A DNA stretch of 15,396 nucleotides from JBMNNU01 sp050942695 (GTDB taxonomy: Bacteria > Chloroflexota > UBA6077): the NCBI GenBank assembly GCA_050942695.1, contig JBMNNU010000049.1:1-15396 (forward strand), given 5' to 3'. A program made the translations under genes and the position numbers. Position 1 is the stretch's first letter. Each line of letters begins with the position of its first letter. Under the pieces are notes generated by a model that saw nothing but the letters and a program-made list of their open reading frames with translations, ran no database searches and was not told the origin of the DNA. Below, piece after piece: positions 1 through 7,777 of this stretch.

Positions 1-457
1 GAATGTCAGTGATGATAGTCGCCGCCCTAATATCACGAAAGCCACGCAGAATATCAGCTAACACGCTTCTCACAGCGATTATGGCTGTCCATGTTGCTGC
101 TAGTGCTGGTAATGCTAGGCTCTTCGTGAAGGCTGATCCGACGACAAAGAACACTGCGCTGGCTCCAAGTCCGCAAAGCGTGCCCAGACGTAACGTATCG
201 CGTGCGAAACCATGGGCTTGTGAGCCTTGACTTGAGTGCAGATGCGTAGCGATATGGCGCATCGCCACGGGCCCTAATCCGAAAGATGCCAGAGCGCTCA
301 CGGCACCTACGACGCTTGACCAAACAAAGAATGCACCTAGGTCTTCCGGCGTTAGCAGTCGGGCCAGCGTCACTTGCGCAGCTAGTCCGCCCGTAAGAGC
401 TACTACTTTACCAAACAGCACCCAACTGCTATCAGTCAACCATGGCCTCATCCACAT
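1..457 (-). CDS. Polysaccharide/O-antigen flippase-like membrane protein, N-terminal part
   Basis: A frame open from ATG at 457 to the left edge encodes about 152 residues with no stop; the 3' end lies outside the window. The translation starts MWMRPWLTDSSWVLFGKV and continues with a hydrophobic first helix, then ARLLTPEDLGAFFVW, then further hydrophobic helices. This opening pattern (an N-terminal helix, then 'ArlLtPedlGaf') is typical of Wzx/MATE-like polysaccharide exporters, which move lipid-linked glycan units across the inner membrane. RBS support is weak (CTGGAAC just before ATG), so ATG at 451 is an alternative start. It is divergent from the regulator at 602. Family assignment is inferred from the N-terminal third only. 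Confidence 0.75.
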   Translation of the reverse strand, partial: MWMRPWLTDSSWVLFGKVVALTGGLAAQVTLARLLTPEDLGAFFVWSSVVGAVSALASFGLGPVAMRHIATHLHSSQGSQAHGFARDTLRLGTLCGLGASAVFFVVGSAFTKSLALPALAATWTAIIAVRSVLADILRGFRDIRAATIITDI

Positions 458-482
458 GTTCCAGTTCAATAGATGTTTGCTG

Positions 483-511
483 AGTGTACCCGTTCGCCAC
501 CTACGCGACAA
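483..511 (-). promoter_or_regulatory. Possible sigma70-type promoter for the flippase gene
   Basis: On the minus strand TTGTCG (506-511) and TACACT (483-488) are 17 bases apart, each matching consensus at 4 of 6 positions, about 25 bases upstream of the ATG at 457. The match is weak and rests on spacing and position. CGCCACCTA occurs directly repeated at 495-503 and 545-553 in the same divergent intergenic region. Confidence 0.25.
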
Positions 512-601
512 TACCTTCCTATTTTTTGATCCGGATCGTATTCGCGCCACCTATCCGATACACCCTGAGCTTCCCCTCGGGGGTGTAACAACGGCCAGTC
601 G

Positions 602-1999
602 GTGCAAACGGAAAAGCACCCGAAGCCGTCCGTGTTCTCGTCCTGGTTGCTGTCCTTCCTCTTCGAGGGCAGGATACTGTATTCCCTTGCCCATGCCTTT
701 GACCTAGCACCCACCGCTCTGGTCTTTGGGGGGATAGCTGCCCTCCTGGCCGGAGCGCTTCTGTGCGGCTTCTTGATCAGGACAAAGAAGGCCGCCAGGC
801 GGCTGTTCCTGTGTTCCTATCTCTTCTTCATCGCTGCCTCCGCCGCATTCTTCTTCCCACCCTCCCTCTTTTGGAACCTGGGAATCCTAACAAGCTCCCT
901 GTTAGCCGGGGGTTGCGTGGCGGCATGGGGTTTCTACTTCAAGAGCGGCACCCCGAAAAACGAGCGCATTAAGACGGCCGCGGACGTCCTCATCTGCTCT
1001 AACGTCCTGATGATTCTGCTCAACATGGCAGCCATCCATATTTCGCCGCAGGTCGGGCTGGCTCTGTCTATGCTCATGCTCCTGGGGGCGTTCCTATTTG
1101 CGTTACGACTTCCCGTGGAGGACGATACTGCTTCCCAGGCTTCGCCCGGCCAGAAGGAAGGCTCCACCAGCATCACAGGCCCTCTCGCTTTCTTGTGTCT
1201 CTTTATTACCATCATTACCATCAACTCGGGTCTGATGTATCAGGTGATTAACCCCGCCTTTGCGCATCTCGAATGGCTGACGAGCTGGTATTGGGCGATT
1301 CCCTACATCGCTGCCATCTTTGTCATGAGGAACCTGCCTCGAAATGCAGATCGATCGTACCTTTTGTATATAGCTATCGCGATGATCGGATTATCGTTCA
1401 TCGGCTTTATGAGTCTCGACCGCTCGGCCACGAGCTATCTGGTGATCAACACGCTGATGCTTGGGGCTTGCGGTATATACGATCTGTTTTGGTGGAGCAT
1501 ACTGGGCGAAATGCTGGAGTTCCACAAAAATCCCGCAAGGATTTTCGGTATCGGACTCTCCGCCAACCTGCTGGGAATAATGTTGGGCGGGCTGATCGGC
1601 AACAGCGCAACGTCTATGGATATTGGCGGCTCGAATCCCGCGCTGCTGGCGCTGGCCGTGGTTTGTGTGACGCTGGTACTCCTGCCGCCTCTGCACAGGC
1701 ATCTTTCCTCTCTGCTCAAAGATCATGTCTACCTGGCAGCGTTTTCCGAGATGACTACGCCGGAACAGGACAACCAGGTCGATCGTGCCATGTGGTTCGG
1801 CAACCTCTCGGAACGAGAGGGGCAGGTGGCGTCCTTGCTACTGCAGGGAAAGACCTACCGGAGGATTGCCGACGAGCTCTATATCAGCGAAAACACTGTA
1901 AAGTACTACGTGAAAAACATTTACTCCAAACTGAATATACAGAGCCGGGCTGAGCTCATCGATATGGTGCTGAATAAGAGAGGCTTCGGCGTCACCTGA
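602..1999 (+). CDS. Membrane-bound LuxR-family transcriptional regulator
   Basis: 465 residues starting with GTG; it is the first possible start after an in-frame TGA at 566, though no clear RBS is visible. Residues about 30-375 form some 11-12 hydrophobic helices resembling an MFS-like bundle. Residues about 401-457 are a LuxR/GerE helix-turn-helix: NLSEREGQVASLLLQGKTY, RRIADELYISENTVKYYVKN, then the IYSKLNIQSRAELI recognition and dimer segment. The likely role is to sense a ligand in or through the membrane and control nearby genes from a tethered DNA-binding domain. Similar multi-pass LuxR proteins are well known in Coriobacteriia; the ligand and targets are not shown here. No receiver or PAS domain is present. 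A terminator follows, so the gene is probably monocistronic. Confidence 0.85.
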   Translation: MQTEKHPKPSVFSSWLLSFLFEGRILYSLAHAFDLAPTALVFGGIAALLAGALLCGFLIRTKKAARRLFLCSYLFFIAASAAFFFPPSLFWNLGILTSSLLAGGCVAAWGFYFKSGTPKNERIKTAADVLICSNVLMILLNMAAIHISPQVGLALSMLMLLGAFLFALRLPVEDDTASQASPGQKEGSTSITGPLAFLCLFITIITINSGLMYQVINPAFAHLEWLTSWYWAIPYIAAIFVMRNLPRNADRSYLLYIAIAMIGLSFIGFMSLDRSATSYLVINTLMLGACGIYDLFWWSILGEMLEFHKNPARIFGIGLSANLLGIMLGGLIGNSATSMDIGGSNPALLALAVVCVTLVLLPPLHRHLSSLLKDHVYLAAFSEMTTPEQDNQVDRAMWFGNLSEREGQVASLLLQGKTYRRIADELYISENTVKYYVKNIYSKLNIQSRAELIDMVLNKRGFGVT

Positions 2000-2030
2000 A
2001 CAGGCTGCGCTACAGACAAAACCGGTTTCA

Positions 2031-2063
2031 AGCCCCCTACCCGAAAAGGGTGGGGGCTTTCTT
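2031..2063 (+). terminator. Rho-independent terminator after the LuxR-type gene
   Basis: AGCCCCCTACCC pairs with GGGTGGGGGCT around a GAAAA loop, with a single bulged T, and is followed by TTTCTT. It lies about 30 bases after the TGA at 1999 and separates the regulator from the following cassette. Confidence 0.85.
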
Positions 2064-2155
2064 ATGCGAACTACCCGATTCGGGTGATGGTTTCTCGCGC
2101 TCAAGTTGCCATATTATTCCCGATAGGCCAATTGCTGGCCGGTAGAGAGGTACGC

Positions 2156-2503
2156 TTGAAGGCTATCAGACGGGGGACCTATCTATTCGCGGCTTTCACC
2201 GGCCTCGGTATAGTTCTCAGCGCCTCGATCTTTGCCTGCAGCCTGCTGGCGCTCGAAATCCAGACTCAGTTGCTCTTGGCCGCCAGCGTGCTGGGCAGCG
2301 GAGCAATGGCGGGGCTGTGGGCGCGGGAATACAGAAGACTGAGAGCCGCGCATCTGATCGTCGAGAATCAGATCTTGCGTATCCCTATCGCTCTCATCGA
2401 CCATGAGGATCGTGATGAGGCGGCACCGGGAGAAGGCCGAGAGTTACGATGTGTTCGTCTCCTACTTCGGCATTCTACTGGGCTCGAGAATCGTCAGATT
2501 TAA
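2156..2503 (+). CDS. Small membrane protein, N-terminal part of a probably frameshifted gene
   Basis: TTG at 2156 has a good RBS (AGAGAGG at 2144-2150, 5-base spacing); GTG at 2084 and ATG at 2087 are upstream in-frame alternatives. The product starts with KAIRRGTYLFAAFTG, has two hydrophobic helices (residues about 8-30 and 36-56), then a basic segment (REYRRLRAAHLIVENQILRI) that looks like the first strands of a PH-like domain. After about 2420 this frame turns into Arg/Leu-rich sequence of shadow-frame character, while the +1 frame carries a convincing domain (2403-2687). I read 2156-2687 as one gene of about 176 codons broken by a single-base indel; two overlapping genes remain possible. 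No family recognised with certainty. Confidence 0.55.
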   Translation: MKAIRRGTYLFAAFTGLGIVLSASIFACSLLALEIQTQLLLAASVLGSGAMAGLWAREYRRLRAAHLIVENQILRIPIALIDHEDRDEAAPGEGRELRCVRLLLRHSTGLENRQI

Positions 2504-2687
2504 CCAGGACGGCATCTTTCTGAAGGGCGTGAAGATCGGGCGGGATTCCATCTCTCTCACCTATGGTACGGACAAAGGGACGCGAATCACGCGTTTTCTC
2601 CACCCAGAGATCAGCCAGGGAGAACTCGAAAGGATCGCAGAACGATTCCGCTACGAAACCGGCATCGTTCCCGTGACCATCAACTGA
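2403..2687 (+). CDS. PH-like domain protein, probable C-terminal part of the preceding gene
   Basis: This frame gives up to 94 residues: YDVFVSYFGILLGSRIVRF, then alternating strand-like segments, then a final amphipathic helix (ELERIAERFRYETG) before TGA. Strands followed by one C-terminal helix suggest a bacterial PH-like fold; this is a structural guess, not a recognised family match. It overlaps the upstream frame by 101 bases. If translated on its own, ATG at 2415 is the better start because GAGGA (2405-2409) precedes it by 5 bases. If it is the tail of the upstream frame, the indel lies between about 2415 and 2450. The zinc-ribbon gene follows after 54 bases. Confidence 0.6.
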   Translation: MRIVMRRHREKAESYDVFVSYFGILLGSRIVRFNQDGIFLKGVKIGRDSISLTYGTDKGTRITRFLHPEISQGELERIAERFRYETGIVPVTIN

Positions 2688-2741
2688 TCTAAATGATCGA
2701 CGAGGAAATGACGCTGCATTTCCGAAACGGGAGGCTTAGCC

Positions 2742-3809
2742 ATGAGTAAGTTTTGTGGTTACTGCGGAGCACAGCTTAAGCAGAACGCCAGATTCTGCGG
2801 GGGCTGCGGAGCGCGAATAGCAGCCCCAAAGCAGCTTCAGGCACAGGCAGCAACTCCGCGGCTGAGCCCGGCCCAGTCGGTGCCGACTCCGGCACTTACC
2901 TCACGACAACCCTCCGCGCCAGCTAAGGCTCGCATCAACGGCGGCCCAGGGCTAAGCTCCGTGGGGCGGCTAGCTGGCAGCGCGATTGCGGCTCCCTCGG
3001 AAGCCGGGGAGATTACCTTTGGTGTCAATATTCCCCAGGGATTGGGAGAGATCCCGCAGGTCGCGGATCCGGTCAGAGTGCTGGTTTCTAGTGTTGGGAA
3101 TCTCGTGCGCGGCGTCGGATCGGTATTAAGGGACAAAAAGAGATGGATACCCGCCCTCGTCCTGGCGATCGTATGGTTCGTTCTCTCCCTGCTCCCGACC
3201 CTGGATATGGACTCGGTCGCGGTGCAGGCTCTCTCGTGGCTCACCTTCGCCCGCGGCGGTTTGGGGGCGCAAGGAGAGCCGGGCCTCGCGGAGATGGCGG
3301 GAGGGGTCATCGGCAAGGGGGTCGTGGCCGGACTCCTGTTTTCGTTCCTCTCGAGCGGGACCCTCGGGAGCATGGGTGCCGGACTGAGGACTTTTTTCTC
3401 CACCCTCTCGGGCACCGGCTTTGGGGGGGTCGTCGCGCTGGCGTGCGGCACCGGGGTGGCGCTAATAGGCTACAACTTTATGGCCGGCGCCGCTATTTCC
3501 TCCATGTCCATGGTGGGTATCGCCGCCTTCCTCCTCTCGCTGCGGGCTATGGGAAACAAGACGAGTTTCCTGTGTAGCTTCCTCGGCGGGCTCACGGCCA
3601 GGAAGACGAGAACCGGCAAGAGCATAGACATCACCACTGTAAACCGGGTGATGGCGGGGATGGCCATGGGCTTCGCCCTGAGCGTGCCTCTTTCGGCGCT
3701 GAATCTACCTGCGTTCCATCTGCCCTACCTGCTGGGAGGGTTGCTCCTGATCGCTGGAGTCGTTCTAGGCATTGTGCAAAGGACCGGGAAGGAGGATGTG
3801 GCCATATGA
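2742..3809 (+). CDS. Zinc-ribbon multi-pass membrane protein
   Basis: 355 residues; ATG preceded by GGGAGG with 7-base spacing. The N-terminus is a double-CxxC zinc ribbon (C5-x2-C8, C19-x2-C22), then a Pro/Ala/Ser-rich linker (about 30-85), a region of unknown fold (about 86-134), and hydrophobic helices at about 135-152, 186-210, 229-250, 251-270, 303-326 and 329-346. The ribbon should sit in the cytoplasm as a protein- or nucleic-acid-binding module on a membrane anchor. Its TGA overlaps the next gene's ATG (ATGA), a sign of translational coupling, so it probably works with the exported HExxH protein. No specific family recognised beyond the ribbon. Confidence 0.8.
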   Translation: MSKFCGYCGAQLKQNARFCGGCGARIAAPKQLQAQAATPRLSPAQSVPTPALTSRQPSAPAKARINGGPGLSSVGRLAGSAIAAPSEAGEITFGVNIPQGLGEIPQVADPVRVLVSSVGNLVRGVGSVLRDKKRWIPALVLAIVWFVLSLLPTLDMDSVAVQALSWLTFARGGLGAQGEPGLAEMAGGVIGKGVVAGLLFSFLSSGTLGSMGAGLRTFFSTLSGTGFGGVVALACGTGVALIGYNFMAGAAISSMSMVGIAAFLLSLRAMGNKTSFLCSFLGGLTARKTRTGKSIDITTVNRVMAGMAMGFALSVPLSALNLPAFHLPYLLGGLLLIAGVVLGIVQRTGKEDVAI

Positions 3810-6800
3810 AAAAGCGAGCTCTTATCGCGGTTGTGCCCGCGCTCCTGCTGCTCATTACCTGCCTGCCCTTCACGGCCATGGCGGATGACTTGATAGACGT
3901 AGATGCAGACCCACCGGTCGTCACCAGGAGCGGCAGCTTTCAATCCGCCGGCAAGGTTCAGGCGGATTTCGAGCTCACCGGAGGGAAGCTCACCGGCGCC
4001 AAGTGGACGCGTGCTCAGGGGCATATGGGCTATACGCTGAGTGGAACCTTCAAGCCCGGGGAGCAGATCTCCCTCAGCTTCACCGGCACCCAGCCGCCGG
4101 ATCTGGGCACCCATCCCCAGATCGCCCTCGTCTTCAACCTCCTGGAGATGAGAATGTTCCTCCTGGACAGCAGGGGAAAGCGGATCGGGGATGAGCAGAC
4201 AACCACTTCGGGGCAGACAAAGAAACCGTCCGTGACCTCCGACATCGGCAGCGCGACCACGCCCGACACGGCCAGGGTGTCCATCAGGGGCACCTTCGTC
4301 TGCAGGATGGTTACTCCCTACACGGTTCCGGAGGAAGCGGTTGCCGTTTCCATCGAGCTGACCGCGGAGAAGCCGCCGACAGCCGTTCCGGCAACCGCGG
4401 TGCCCGCGGTCGTAGCCACAGCCACCCCTCAACGGACTCCGATACCAACGAACCACCCCGAGCCCGTAGTCCAGATCGTAAGCCGTCCCGTGGACGGCGC
4501 CGCCGGTGAGGACACCACCGACGTCAAGACCGCCGCCATCATCGGCATTTTGGCGACCATGGCGGCGCTGGGGGCCGCGGGAGCGTCGGCAGGCTCTGCC
4601 GCAGGCGCGGCTGCGGGCTCCGCCTCCCAAGAGGTCGCCGAAGAATCGGCCCGTAGGAAGACCGGGGACTACCGCATGGTGGTGTACAAGACCTTCGGAG
4701 ACACCATCGAGTTCGACAGGCCAGGACAGGAGATCTACGCCCGCATCGAGTCGGCCGATCCAACCACCAACCACCGGCACCTGGTCGTACGATGTGGCAA
4801 AGAGCACGGCTATCGCCATAAGCCTCACCCCATCCCAGGGTCTCTCTCAGGGGCCTGCCGCCGGCCTGCCGGGGAAAGGACGCGGCATATCCCTCGTCTA
4901 CAAGAACGCGAACCCACAGCCAGACGCGAAGACCACACTGTCGTTTCGCTACACGGCCCCCGACGGGGGGTACTTCGAGAGGCAGATGGAGTTCAATCTG
5001 GCGGGCAAGCCGGAGATCATCATCGAGAAGAAGGTCAACCTGCTCGCCACCGAAGACAAGCTCGACCTGCCCTATCGCCTCGTCGGCTGTGGCGAGGACC
5101 CCCAGATAGCCTTCTCCTGCCCCTCCGGCCTGGTCGAAGCCGACCTGTCCGTGGGGTTCGAGGAGAAGGAGCGGTTCTTACGCCTCTCACCCACTCAAGA
5201 GGCTGTCGAATGGGATAAGACCACCTTCGTCAAGCCGGCCAAGTGCACCTTCGAGGTGCAGTACGGCGAGAGGCCGGAGGACAAGGTCTCGGCGGATCTC
5301 GAGGTCTCACTGTGCTACGAGGGCATCGGGACAGCCTACGAGAACTGCAACAATGGCGAGATGGCCGAGGAGTTCAAGCTACATTGCTTTGGCGAGGACC
5401 AGAAGGACGAGCGGAAGAAGCAGGCATTCCGCCTGCCGCTGGCGGTGATGCGGTGGAACGAAGCCGATCGGAAGCTAGAGCCGGACGTAGCAGCGTCCGA
5501 GCAGTTGGAGATGGAGTTCGTGGTCAAAGCAGGGTCCAAAAGCATAAAGGCGGACGCGGCCGCCAAGGCGCTTAAGGATGCCGAGATCAAAATCGAGATA
5601 GACACGACCACCACCACAGTCAAGACGGACAAGGAGAAGAAACCGACTCTCTATGCGATCTATCCGAGTAAGAACGTACTCGCCGGAGCCCCGGAGATCG
5701 AACTCCTGTTGGTCGTCAACGACCAGAGCAGGGAGTTCGAAACCCTGACCCTGCCCGCCAAGCTGTTACCGCAGGCCGATTTCAAGTCGATGATCACCTG
5801 GTTCATCGAGTACGGGAAGGGAACCTACGTCGACAAGTACATCAAGATCGGCGACGTGGCGATCTATCACGGCGCGCTGGATTTCATCGAAGAACGGGTC
5901 TTCTCGGCGAGCACCTGTCCCTACCTGCCGAAGGAGACGGGCAACCATTATGAAGATGGGAAGTGGGACGTACGCCGGCCCACATACGTCTACTTGGAAG
6001 ACCATAGAATGCCCCGCCGCATCGGCGAGTTCAAGAATATCCAAGCGCTGCACCACGAACTTGCCCACGCCATCGAACACCAGCATGGCGATACAAAGGA
6101 CGGCCAAGGCCCAGGTGCTGAGCGGCACGCCTGGCCCATAGAGCACCTGACCGGCGTGGTGGGAGCGCTGGCCGATATGGAGAGGGGTGTGATATCGATC
6201 GGGGCTGGTTGCAACGCCGCCGTGCAGGCGTTCGCCGCGTTCTGCCTCGACGACCGCAATGCGCCGAACCAGACCTTCAGCTGGTTCGGCGTAGACTTCG
6301 TGACCCAGCACTACCTCTTCGAACGGTACGCCACCCTGGACAGCACCGGCGACTCCAGCATGCCCGAACCTATGAAGCTGGCGGTGGCCCGGTTCTTCAG
6401 GCAGCACTACTTCCCGGGCATGGTAAAGAAGAACCAGTTCAATAGCAGCAAGGGTGACGTGAGGTTCAGGGAAACGGGCGGAGTCTTCAGGAATGCGGTG
6501 TGGACCCTGAAGCTGGGGGCATACAGCGTTGGGTTCATCGAGAAATACTGTGTCCCGGAGCACCCGGACTACAAGTTCACGGAAGCAAGCAAGCCCGAGT
6601 GGATTCCCGGCACCCTCAAGGTCAAGGCTAGCTACCACGTCGAAGCCCTGTCGACCGGCAAGAAGGAAACCGTGCATGTGGTGCTGGACGGTGGAAGCTT
6701 CAATCCCCTGGAACTCACCTACCCCGTGGTGGACAGGTTTACCGTGACCTGGAGCTTCTGCGAAAGGATCAGCGACAGCATCCTGAGGGCGCCGACCGTC

Positions 6801-6824
6801 GTATCTGAGGCTGTGAGGGTGTAA
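3806..6824 (+). CDS. Large exported HExxH putative metalloprotease, interrupted by a +1 frameshift
   Basis: Two frames together encode about 1005 residues. ATG at 3806 has a strong RBS (AAGGAGG at 3789-3795, 10-base spacing) and overlaps the previous stop. Residues 1-26 are a signal peptide (cleavage after AMA). Residues 27-210 are probably extracytoplasmic, then a Pro/Ala/Thr linker, then a Gly/Ala-rich hydrophobic segment (about 243-273) that could cross the membrane. The first frame is valid to about 4787; the protein resumes at 4791 with DVAKSTAIAISLTPSQG and runs to TAA at 6824. The first frame's own stop is at 5218. H750-E-L-A-H754 with a further His at 760 gives HExxHxxExxH, a zinc-protease pattern with metzincin-like spacing but Glu in place of Gly. 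The substrate is unknown. The shift may be a real mutation or a sequencing error. Confidence 0.65.
4784..4791 (+). other. Site of +1 frameshift in the HExxH gene
   Basis: Up to GTC GTA (4784-4789) the coding frame is that of ATG 3806; from GAT at 4791 it is the next frame. The whole locus 3806-6824 is 3019 bases, exactly one more than a multiple of three, which fits a single inserted base. No homopolymer is present, so a simple slippage error is not obvious. Confidence 0.7.
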
Positions 6825-6826
6825 TG

Positions 6827-6846
6827 GGGGACACCATACTAATTTC
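6827..6846 (+). repeat. Left terminal inverted repeat of the RAYT-like element
   Basis: GGGGACACCATACTAATTTC here matches the reverse complement of 7417-7435 except for one extra A. The CTA at 6839-6841 inside this repeat supplies the TAG stop of the minus-strand transposase remnant. Confidence 0.85.
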
Positions 6847-7378
6847 TATTCCCTTTCGGCTTCCGTCCTCGTTTGCCTGGTTTGAGGGGGTGCGCCAGGG
6901 TGCTCTCCAGAGCATCAACGAACTTTTCGCTGCCCAACACACGCCCCGTCCGCTCGTGGCGGCGAAGGGCCTCGGCAAGCATCTCATCCTCCTGGCGCGC
7001 CAGGTACTCCGCCCAGTTGCCGACCAACTCCCGCATCGGTGCGACCTCGAGCAGCGGATCATCCCGATCCAATAGGTGGCTGCGGGCCGATGCGCCTCCC
7101 CGATAGAACGGCGAAGGCCGTCCTCGCTCTCGGGGACGGCCACCAGATGGACATGGTTGGGCATCAGGCAATAAGCCCACAGCTTGACGCCGCACCGCCG
7201 GCACCACTCGCTCAACAGATCGAGGTAGGTGCGGTAGTCGTCGCCGGCACCACTCGCTCATCAGATCGAGGTAGGTGCGGTAGTCGTCGTCGGAGAAGAA
7301 GGTTTGCTGGCGCCGGTTTCCCCGCTGAGTGATGTGGTGTGGGTAGCCCGGAGCCACGATTCGTGCAATGCGGGCCAT
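6839..7378 (-). pseudogene. REP-associated tyrosine transposase (RAYT/IS200-like), degenerate
   Basis: The family start MARIARIVAPGYPHHITQRG is at 7378. The HUH motif (MPNHVHLV) is at 7164-7141 but in another frame, because a 46-bp tandem duplication (7197-7288) shifts the frame by one. After SIGEAHR the sequence jumps near 7085 to RSHLLDRDDPLLEVAPMREL in the first frame. Roughly 60 residues are missing there, including the conserved YxxxNP region that normally carries the catalytic tyrosine. The family C-terminus (RRHERTGRVLGSEKFVDALE, then a basic tail) is intact and stops at 6839. With two frame breaks and no nucleophile, the protein cannot be active. The deletion size is judged from the family's usual layout. 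Confidence 0.85.
7197..7288. repeat. 46-bp tandem duplication inside the transposase remnant
   Basis: 7197-7242 and 7243-7288 are identical except A/T at 7215 and 7261. The unit covers the codons for DDYRTYLDL(L/M)SEWC. 46 is not a multiple of three, so it causes the first frameshift in the transposase. The near identity of the copies indicates a recent event. Confidence 0.95.
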
Positions 7379-7416
7379 ACTAGTCAGCCAAACGCAAGCT
7401 AGATGGCTGGTCAATG

Positions 7417-7435
7417 GAAATAGTATGGTGTCCCC
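7417..7435 (-). repeat. Right terminal inverted repeat of the RAYT-like element
   Basis: The reverse complement reads GGGGACACCATACTATTTC, matching the left end at 6827-6846 apart from one A. Confidence 0.85.
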
Positions 7436-7440
7436 GAATT

Positions 7441-7468
7441 AAAGAAGCACCCGAAAGGGTGCTTCTTT
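7441..7468 (-). terminator. Rho-independent terminator of the tRNA unit
   Basis: AAAGAAGCACCC and GGGTGCTTCTTT form a perfect 12-bp stem around GAAA. It lies directly downstream of tRNA-Asn on the minus strand. The plus strand has an even longer T-run (7466-7471), so it may also stop readthrough from the protease/transposon side. Confidence 0.85.
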
Positions 7469-7470
7469 TT

Positions 7471-7545
7471 TGGCTCCCCGAGCTGGATTCGAACCAACAA
7501 CCTAGCGGTTAACAGCCGCCCGCTCTACCGTTGAGCTATCGGGGA
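7471..7545 (-). tRNA. tRNA-Asn (GTT)
   Basis: The reverse complement folds as a standard tRNA: acceptor TCCCCGA/TCGGGGA, D stem GCTC/GAGC, anticodon loop CTGTTAA (anticodon GTT), T arm GTTGG-TTCGAAT-CCAGC, discriminator G. The CCA end is encoded (7471-7473). It is second in the unit after tRNA-Leu. Confidence 0.97.
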
Positions 7546-7562
7546 ATATGTTTGGGGGAGAG

Positions 7563-7595
7563 CCCTCACCCCAACCCCCTCCCACGGGGAGAGGG
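7563..7595. repeat. C-rich imperfect palindromic repeat between the tRNAs
   Basis: A run beginning CCCTCACCCCAACCCCCTCC and ending GGGGAGAGGG. This C-rich/G-rich unit resembles REP-like dispersed repeats seen between genes in many Chloroflexota and other environmental genomes. Only one copy is in this window, so its repeat nature is inferred from resemblance. Confidence 0.5.
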
Positions 7596-7612
7596 AGCTA
7601 TTACCTTTTAAG

Positions 7613-7702
<90 letters not shown>

Positions 7703-7747
7703 CCGCGGGCAGACCTGCGTCCACCCCACACCGGCGCTGTGTCAATA

Positions 7748-7777
7748 ATTATACCTAATCCAGTGTCAAGGGGTCAA
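7748..7777 (-). promoter_or_regulatory. Sigma70-type promoter for the tRNA-Leu/tRNA-Asn unit
   Basis: On the minus strand TTGACC (7772-7777) and a perfect TATAAT (7748-7753) are 18 bases apart. The -10 box lies 49 bases upstream of the tRNA-Leu 5' end. Confidence 0.75.

Larger units (their letters stand above)
6827..7435. mobile_element. Decayed RAYT/IS200-like element with inverted ends
   Basis: The element is bounded by GGGGACACCATACT (6827-6840) and its exact inverted copy (7422-7435), each continued inward by a near-identical A(A)TTTC. Between them lies a degenerate Y1/RAYT-type transposase on the minus strand. Its left edge is two bases after the TAA of the HExxH gene and its right edge lies just beside the tRNA-Asn terminator hairpin. 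Termini of this kind usually mark REP-associated transposase elements that can also spread as short non-autonomous copies; no second copy is in this window. Confidence 0.8.

Noticed and set aside
2704..2723. Hairpin GGAAATG-N6-CATTTCC as terminator
   Set aside because: A short stem without T-run, right before the RBS of the zinc-ribbon gene; too weak to call.
2837..3451. 204-residue open frame on the minus strand
   Set aside because: Pro/Arg/Thr-rich antisense shadow of the zinc-ribbon membrane protein.
3725..4828. 367-residue open frame on the minus strand
   Set aside because: Antisense to the coupled zinc-ribbon and HExxH genes, Gly/Arg-rich, with no domain; a shadow frame.
5766..6677. 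303-residue open frame on the minus strand
   Set aside because: It is antisense to the HExxH gene, whose frame carries the clear protein signal; the long open frame is a by-product of GC-rich codon use.
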